Shown one piece after another: positions 57,972-64,000 of a stretch of 64,000 nt of DNA. The translations under genes were made by a program, and so were the position numbers. Each line of letters opens with the position of its first letter. Within the stretch, counting starts at the first letter, position 1. The notes beneath the pieces are model-generated. The model was not told the origin of the DNA, did no database searches, and saw nothing but the letters and a program-made list of their open reading frames with translations. Source of the stretch: Catonia carolina (lineage: Eukaryota > Arthropoda > Insecta > Hemiptera > Achilidae); assembly GCA_035578175.1 (NCBI GenBank), contig JAQMRL010000012.1, positions 19,960,671 to 20,024,670 of the forward strand, written 5' to 3'.

Positions 57972-60900
57972 CTGTAAAAAATTAAAATCTGTTGTAAAAC
58001 ACTTACATGACTTTCTCTTACCAATGTAAATAATAAAAAATATAAGCATTGCTTTATCATGAGAAAATAATGTAAAATAAATAACATAACCTAACTTTAA
58101 TCACGAATGAATGACACAAAATGAAAATCAACCTCTGTTCAACTTAAAAATACAGAAAATCACTAACTGACGCAAAACTAGAAAGGCTCCGTAGAAAAAA
58201 ATTCTTGAAATAAAAGTTGTAATTATTTTAATTTCCTATAACTTTGATTACAAATATTTTAACTAAGGCCTTTAAAAAATCCCATTTTCTTAGAGATTTT
58301 GATGAGCAAAATACAGAATATCATTAATTGATGCTAAACTAAGCACTGTAGAAAAAGTTTTTAAATAAAAGTTGTAGTTTTTTTTAATTTCCTACAACTG
58401 CAATTGTATTCACTTTTATTTCAAAAATGCATATTAAAGCCACAATTTTAAAAAAAACATTTTTTATCAGGAGAGCTCAGCCCCCAAAAATTTTAGCAGA
58501 TATGGCGCTTACTCTATCTCGTAGAGCACCGCAAATGTAGAAAATTGTCATAAATTAGCACAAGTCGTAACTCACAAATGGTAAATTTTACACAGGACTG
58601 AAAAAACGTTGCTATATTTTACCTACTGCTACTGTAGCAGGAAAAATTTGAGGAGTTACTTTTTTTACGATGAATTAATTCCATAAAAAATTTAATGATT
58701 TAACAATTATTAAAAATACTCTTGGAGTTATAAGTTTTCACAAAAATCTTTTTGGAAGTACAAATTATTCAACTTTAAAAAAAGTACCTACCTGTTGATA
58801 AATTACGTGGGGTAAATAAACAAAAATTTATTTGTACTTGGCAAACTAAACTAAAAAAAACTAGTAATATAATACAGAAAGTAACTGGGAAATTAATAAA
58901 TAAAAAAGTTTTTACTTTAGTTTAAAAGCTTTATCTATAAAAAATACCCTCGCTACTCCTAGTTAAAACATAATCTACTAAATGACAAAGCTTATAACTC
59001 CACATATACTAGAAAACAAGTTTAAAGACAGTAATTATAGAATATTATTATTAAATAAGATGTGTTACAGCTAATCTTTAGTGCTTATTTAATTCTAATG
59101 TCGGTATTAAACAAAAAACAGACCGACGAAAAGCACTACATACAAACCAAAACAACAGTCAAGACTATCTGTCGCATGCCCATGTTAGAATAATAACACA
59201 GCTGGGAGTTACTAGGTTTGCAAATACACTTACGCCAGTACTGAAGTTACGAGAGTTCTTATATTACTTACATCTTTTATAATAATTTTTACGAAAATAC
59301 GAGGTTAGTTAAGTGAATAGAGCGCACTCTGTTAGTTAAGTAGGAACCAAAATCATAAAATTTAAAAAATGGAGTTACGAGGTTTGATAATTAGTATGAC
59401 GAAATGAAACAATTTTTTTTTTAAATTTTGGAAGCCAGTTTTGAGAAAATCGCACAAATAAACTACTATTTCTGGTTGAGCGATTTTGATGAAAATATTC
59501 GTGTTAGGTCCCCTTGGGATACCTTAAGTAAGTTCCAAGTTTCAACTTCGTACACTATTTCATTCTTGAGATATTTTGTTAGTACACACAGTCACATTAC
59601 TAAAAATATGTTTTTAGGGTTCACGGGGCCTGAATATGTTAATTTCTGGTGAAACCTTAAATTTGAAAAACAGATATACAAACAATACATTCCTTCCCTA
59701 TATACTCATATAGGGCAAGAGGAAGTAAAACCACAAAGATATTTATACTTTACTTACTGTGAAATTTTCAACGCTGACATCCAATGCCTCCATTTCTTTG
59801 TTGTATAAATCCCACTGGTCGTACCTGAATGAAAAAAATTCAAAACTATTAAAATCCTTACTTACAAAAATTTTTCTGCTTTGTTTGAATGACAGTTAAA
59901 TTTGTAAAAGATATTTTAATTTGCAAATTTTTCTGTGACAGAATATTGTATGGTATCACTGCTAGATAACGTCACAGGGCAACAATGGCGTGGCACCAAG
60001 CAGTTTGTTTAGTTTAGCAAAAATGTCTTTATGCAAGACCAACACATCTTTATTGTTCTGAGTTACTGCGAATCGAAAATGTACAGGAAGACTCGAAAAG
60101 ATTTTTTTAAATGCTTTTCCGTAAAGGTGATTGAACACCTTCTAATTTATCAACTTGATATAATATTACATAACTTTAAAACTGCGATATTCATTTAGAA
60201 ATACTCAGTGTGTACCTTACACCATTCAGAAAAATCTTAACTATCTATCGATAAAAGAATTTTTAAAAACAATTTGATAGCTTATATGCTCAAGGATATT
60301 CACCAAATCTTTTAGAGAGGATACACTCACTTTAAAAGGGAACAAGTATTTTTTTAAAAGCCAGCACTCAAAGTAAGCAGATTTTAAAAAATTTAGGTGT
60401 AAGACACGGGTGTAATTTATCTCCGTTTTTTTTCAATACATAAATTGATGACGCACTTTGGGTATGGTAAACAGTTTGATGGATCTAGGGTATTGAAGAA
60501 GGGAAACGGAACTTCTTAAATACGCAATTATTTCCAGATATCAGGTTCTGATAGCAGAGTATGAAGATGATTTGCAGAAAGGTGTTTTTAATCTGGATAC
60601 AATATTTCAAGAGTATAACTAAGATGTATTTTAAATACCTAGGATGTGATTTAACATATGCTAGAAGTGCAGACATGATTGATAAACTGAATCTTTTTCA
60701 GTATAAATGTGGGGAAATACCGAGGTCACTGGGTAAAATAGTTCGTAATAATAACCAGTTGAAGTTTTACAAGACTCTGGCTGCTCCAATATTGCTTAAC
60801 GGTAGTGAGTCCTAAATAGTTACGAGGAAAGATGAACATCATATCCAGGCGGCGGAAATGTGGTTTTTGAGAAGAATTCAGGCGTGTAGTTCATGGATCA

Positions 60901-61405
60901 CATTAAGAATGAGGAAATCCGGGCCCAAATGTCTTCCCTCTCTTAAAAATAGTCAACAAATACAGAGAGAAATAGGAGGAACATTTAATATGAATGAGTA
61001 AAGATAGATGGGCAAAATGGGCATTAAGCTGATGGATGAAGAGATGTTGGTAGACCGCGAAAAGATGGGCAAAGAAGTTGGAACAGGTCAGAAGGCCTAA
61101 TACATGATAGGAAGAAGAAGAAAAAGAATTTGATAGTTTCTGAGATTCTTCCAAAATGGAACAAACTATCTTCTAGTCAAAATAAAGCCAAAAAGTATCA
61201 AAACTTACCTGATAACAGTGATATAGACGTTGACTAACTTGGCAGCAAATCTCGAAAATTGATTATCTATACAGATACTGTAGTAGCCACCAGTTGATCT
61301 TTCATCTTGATAATCTGAATTCGCTCTCCATTGATACGGATGTACCATCTGTCCAGTCGGATGACGGACAGCAAAACCTGCCATGCCATCTCCTCCTCTT
61401 AACAC
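57750..61405 (-). CDS. TMED6: p24 family cargo receptor, TMED6/logjam type, 5' end outside the window
   Basis: p24 proteins are type I membrane proteins of the early secretory pathway that load cargo into COPII/COPI vesicles (family knowledge). Three exons give about 161 residues: GOLD-domain strands (FAVRHPTGQMVHPYQW, SICIDNQFSRFAAKLVNVY), a linker helix (YDQWDLYNKEMEALDVSVEN), a coiled coil (IRHVEQNIHEMLQHQNHM), a transmembrane helix (ITQIFVITITTCVQVYFV) and a basic tail KKLFDVKSNKPRA with COPI-type lysines. The NNIFHM-like helix and NRYVMNW before the membrane span match TMED6 and the Drosophila logjam protein better than other p24 classes. The signal peptide and first GOLD strands are missing and must lie beyond 64000 or in an exon I could not find. 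Phases agree across both introns. Confidence 0.88.
57984..59730 (-). repeat. ACTTTC repeat filling a TMED6 intron
   Basis: AAAATCTGTTGTAAAACACT at 57984 to GGGCAAGAGGAAGTAAAA at 59730, broken by a TIR element at 58547-59400. It leaves only about 27 bp of intron on the donor side and 11 bp on the acceptor side. Confidence 0.75.
58547..59400. mobile_element. TIR element within the TMED6 intron
   Basis: Imperfect inverted ends of about 45 bp (GTCATAAATTAGCACAAG / GTCATACTAATTATCAAACC, then CGTAACTC). Several GTTACTARG-type subterminal motifs. No coding. Superfamily unknown. Confidence 0.6.
59758..59824 (-). CDS. TMED6: TMED6-like linker exon
   Basis: 67 bp exon between acceptor TTCATTCAG and donor GTAAGT (from 59757). 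It completes the Arg codon and encodes YDQWDLYNKEMEALDVSVEN then FT, ending in phase 0. It is too short for a simple ORF scan; phase agreement with both neighbours supports it. Confidence 0.85.
59825..60359. other. Unassigned TMED6 intron sequence
   Basis: Intron between the GOLD and linker exons; no repeat recognised up to the LINE remnant. Confidence 0.4.
60360..61120 (+). pseudogene. LINE reverse transcriptase remnant in a TMED6 intron
   Basis: GVRHGCNLSPFFFN (RT motif), then MYFKYLGCDLTYARSADM and NQLKFYKTLAAPILLNGSES match YLGC-I and KFYK--A-P-LLYGSE-W of insect LINEs. Stops interrupt it. Confidence 0.75.
61209..61405 (-). CDS. TMED6: TMED6-like exon with GOLD domain
   Basis: 197 bp exon. 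The acceptor CATTAG precedes 61405 and the donor GTAAGT begins at 61208. It reads VLRGGDGMAGFAVRHPTG through CIDNQFSRFAAKLVNVYITV and ends with two bases of an Arg codon. This is the last half of the GOLD beta sandwich. Confidence 0.88.
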
Positions 61406-61589
61406 CTAATGACATCAAAACATTACAAAAATTATCACAGACGAATAATAAAACATGAATATATGAGTAAATTTGATTTTTCTTAATACCTACAGTAATA
61501 AGTTTATCTCAAAAAACTGACAAAAACAGTTTTTGTTTTGAAAAAATTTTTTCAAATTTATTTAAGGTCGTATCGCCCACTAAACAAAA

Positions 61590-62310
61590 AAATCTTGTGT
61601 GAAACACTCAGATGACTTTCTTTGCCAATGTAATAATTAAACAAAATATAACCTATGTTTAATCATAAGTAAACACTGTAAAATGAAAAACATAACCTAA
61701 TTTTAATCACGAGTGAATGACACAAAATGAAAAAGTATCAACTTAAAAATATCTGTAGGACTTAAAAATATGGAAAAATCACTGATTGATTCTAAACTAG
61801 GCTCTATACAAACAAATGCTTAAAATAAAAGTTGTACATCTTTTTAATTTTCAACTTTGATTTTATAGACTTCTGCTATTAAATGAATACTAACATAGCA
61901 ATCTTAAAAAATCACATTTTTTACCAATTTAATGAGTAAAACACAGAAAATCAGTAATAAACGCTAATTTAAGGGTTATAGAAAAACATGTTTGAAATAA
62001 AAGTTGAAGTATTTTAATTTCCTACAACTTTAATTATATACACTTTTGCTCCAAAATGCATCTTAAGGCCTAAATCTTAAAAAAAAACACTTTTTACCAC
62101 ACGAGCAGCCCCTCAAGAATTTTAGCCACTGGTTGACCAGTTTTGATGAAAATATTCACACCCAATCCCCTAGTGGTATCTAACTTGAGTTCCAAGTTTC
62201 AACTTTGTACGATATTCCATTCTTGAGATATTTTGTTCACATACACATATGTGCACATGCACAAACACATTCCCTATATTTTCATATAGGGCAAGAGAAA
62301 GTAAAAAGGA
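61590..62310 (-). repeat. ACTTTC repeat copy
   Basis: AAATCTTGTGTGAAACACTC to TATAGGGCAAGAGAAAGTAA, with a small deletion in the middle. Confidence 0.72.
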
Positions 62311-62394
62311 GATAAACAGAATGTAAACAATTCTCGTAGTATTTCCGTTTTACCCATGACTTAAAAAAAGGTAGAACTCTCCAAAGCACTTCTG

Positions 62395-62765
62395 GCTAGA
62401 AGTACAAGAACAAATAAATCATAAATTGGAGGAATATCAAGAAACTTCGGGCCCAAAGAACGAAAGATTCTGAGCAGAACAAAGGATTTGGAGCAATGGC
62501 CTGCAGATCTATGGCTGCACAAAAGCAAGCAACAAATGCTATCCAAAGGTTCCAAAACAGAGTGCTCAGAAACATTGTAAACGCTCCTGGGTATGCCCGC
62601 AACAGCGACATCCATCGTGACTTGCAAGTTAATACAGTAGCAGAAGTGTGTAAGTGAGCCAAGAAACACGAAGATCGTCTTCATGATCACGTCAACATTG
62701 AAGCACTTCAACTATTGGATGGTAGTGTAATAGTTAGGTGACTGAAAAGAACTAAGCCTGTGATA
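62395..62765 (+). pseudogene. jockey-type LINE 3' end
   Basis: IQRFQNRVLRNIVNAPGYAR, NSDIHRDLQVNTVAEV and HEDRLHDHVNIEALQLLDGS match the jockey ORF2 C-terminus, read in one frame from about 62500 with one stop. The tail ACTGAAAAGAACTAAGCC recurs at 63216-63235 beyond the TTAA MITE. Confidence 0.75.
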
Positions 62766-62776
62766 AAGTGTGTTAA

Positions 62777-63174
62777 CACATTCAGTGCGGTGTCAATATA
62801 CATGACAAATATCAATTACAACAGAATTAAATGAGACGTAAAACGGCTTCACCGAATTACGGACGTGGTAGGACTACCACGCAAAGATTTTTGTGACTGA
62901 CGAATGTGGTAGGACTACCACGTGGATATTTGAAAAACACTATTCAAGTTTTTTGTCAGTAGGGTTGGTAGATCTGATTTTTTAGAATCGTAGTTCAGTA
63001 GTAATAGTTAGAATAACGTATTGAGTTGAGAGTGTGTGAAAGTCATTCCTTGATACATTGAAATGGTTAGTAAGGACAGAGAGTGTATGAAAAGGAATGC
63101 CGTGGTATCCCTACCACGCCTGTCACTAACAAAAATCCTTATGTGGTAGGTATACCACATCTGCATGGAATGGG
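62777..63174. mobile_element. piggyBac-like MITE with palindromic subterminal motifs
   Basis: TTAA on both sides (62773-62776 and 63175-63178); ends CACATTCAGTGCGG and CCCATTCCATGCAG. Four palindromes of the form GTGGTAGGNNTACCAC lie near 62868, 62910, 63101 and 63141. Non-coding. Confidence 0.75.
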
Positions 63175-63205
63175 TTAAAAAAAATTACTAAAAGAAAAAG
63201 AAAAT

Positions 63206-63270
63206 GTAATAGTTAGGCGACTGAAAAGAACTAAGCCGTTAGATTTAGTGTGTTAAGAAAAAGATAAATA
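63206..63270 (+). repeat. Second copy of the jockey tail
   Basis: GTAATAGTTAGGCGACTGAA to GTGTTAAGAAAAAG repeats 62725-62776. Either an older tandem duplication or a second truncated LINE end. Confidence 0.6.
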
Positions 63271-63489
63271 AAAGTACTGTTAAACTATAAATAAGAGTAA
63301 ATTACATCTAATTCATGTGTATAATATAAGTTACTAAAACTAATATAACTAATAAAACTAATATAAGTTACTAAAACATAGTTATAAATAATATTAAGTT
63401 ACTTTTATACCCAAGTTAGTAAAATAACAATAGGATTAAGATTTAAGAAATTAATATGTTTATAGAACACTGTATAAGTGATATATACA

Positions 63490-64000
63490 AATCACAGTGT
63501 GCTGGCGATTAATTCAGGAATGGGAAATAAACTTGCCAATAAAGGAACATTAAACCAAGTACTCATTGGAGGATCAAAAAACGGCATAAAGATAAACTGT
63601 CTTGCTTTTGCAGACGACCTAGCAATAGTTTCTAGGAAGTCAGAAACAGCAAATGAACAAGTCAACGTGTTAAAGAAACAAGCAGAAAAAGCAGGACTAG
63701 AGATTTCCTTGGGAAAACTAAATACATAACTAACATCAAAAAAGCCCCGCATCACTTGAAGACATAATATGGAAAAGTTGATTGGTTCACGTACTTTAAA
63801 GACGTAATACGAAGAATCAGCAAAAAGGAAGCAAACAGCTGACAAGGAAACAAGGCTGCTGCATTCAAAAGAACTTACCACTTTCTAAGAAGAAAGCATT
63901 CTCAGAACAAGCAGATCAAGATATTAAAATCGCTACTGAGGTAGAACCTGTGTGTCTATATGCAAGTGAGTGCATTAGAATGACCAGGAATGCTGATCTA
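63490..64000 (+). pseudogene. LINE reverse transcriptase fragment with FADD box
   Basis: KNGIKINCLAFADDLAIVSR contains the RT catalytic FADD; upstream GNKLANKGTLNQVLIGGS aligns with the remnant at 22935. The frame ends at 63729 and later parts (KAFSEQADQDIK) are frameshifted. It runs off the window. Confidence 0.75.

Noticed and set aside
57972..59757. Claim that the ACTTTC repeat created this intron
   Set aside because: Both splice sites lie outside the repeat, so invasion of a small existing intron is simpler; kept only as an alternative to test.

Overview
The window looks like part of a large, AT-rich, transposon-crowded insect genome. A hemipteran is my guess, from repeat style only. Coding sequence is under 2% of the window. 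There are no rRNA genes, prokaryotic operons or CRISPR arrays. Two host genes can be rebuilt exon by exon, both on the minus strand.

Gene 1 (42793 down to 22550) encodes a GTP cyclohydrolase I feedback regulatory protein (GCHFR/GFRP). Exon 1 is at 42746-42793, exon 2 at 36134-36234, and there are two complete, near-identical terminal exons: a proximal one (30416-30719) and a distal one (22550-22856). Both terminal exons have an acceptor, the right phase, a stop and a poly(A) signal. Over the conserved GFRP core the two differ only at synonymous sites, so both seem to be under purifying selection. Gene 2 (61405 down to 57750, 5' end outside the window) encodes the C-terminal two thirds of a p24 cargo receptor of the TMED6/logjam type: part of the GOLD domain, coiled coil, membrane anchor and cytosolic tail.

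Everything else is layered mobile DNA. The dominant family, called here the ACTTTC repeat, is a non-coding element of about 1 kb with inverted termini (ACTTTCTCTTGCC / GGCAAGAGAAAGT), hairpins near both ends and an internal (TG)n tract. Some 17 complete, interrupted or partial copies are visible. One 8152-21147 copy contains a second copy (8473-9530) and a very young 11.0 kb LTR element (10077-21102). That LTR element has 1743/1744 bp LTRs with about four differences, ACAT target duplications and a polypurine tract, but no gag or pol: a LARD-like non-autonomous retrotransposon.

Other layers, left to right: a Tc1-like element with about 190 bp TIRs (4565-5342); a palindromic MITE (25020-25388); an end-intact short Helitron (26050-26353); five relics of mariner-type transposons with recognisable coding or TIRs plus a palindromic mariner derivative (55337-56193); a Tc1 pseudogene (33085-33870); a tandem-repeat Helitron remnant (35150-36096); a hAT relic nested in another TIR element (39351-40971); piggyBac-like TTAA MITEs, two of which carry the same SINE at the same place; a Tc1-like element (44938-47759) into which a Penelope-like GIY-YIG fragment has jumped with a 12 bp duplication; a Tigger-like MITE (48761-49320); several LINE 3' ends; and at least nine tRNA-derived SINEs.

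Genes and repeats interact: one TMED6 intron is almost entirely a single ACTTTC-repeat copy, GCHFR introns begin and end in repeats, and the unique sequence in front of GCHFR exon 1 is only about 200 bp. Element boundaries inside old copies are approximate; the exon, LTR, TIR and TSD positions given to the base were read directly.
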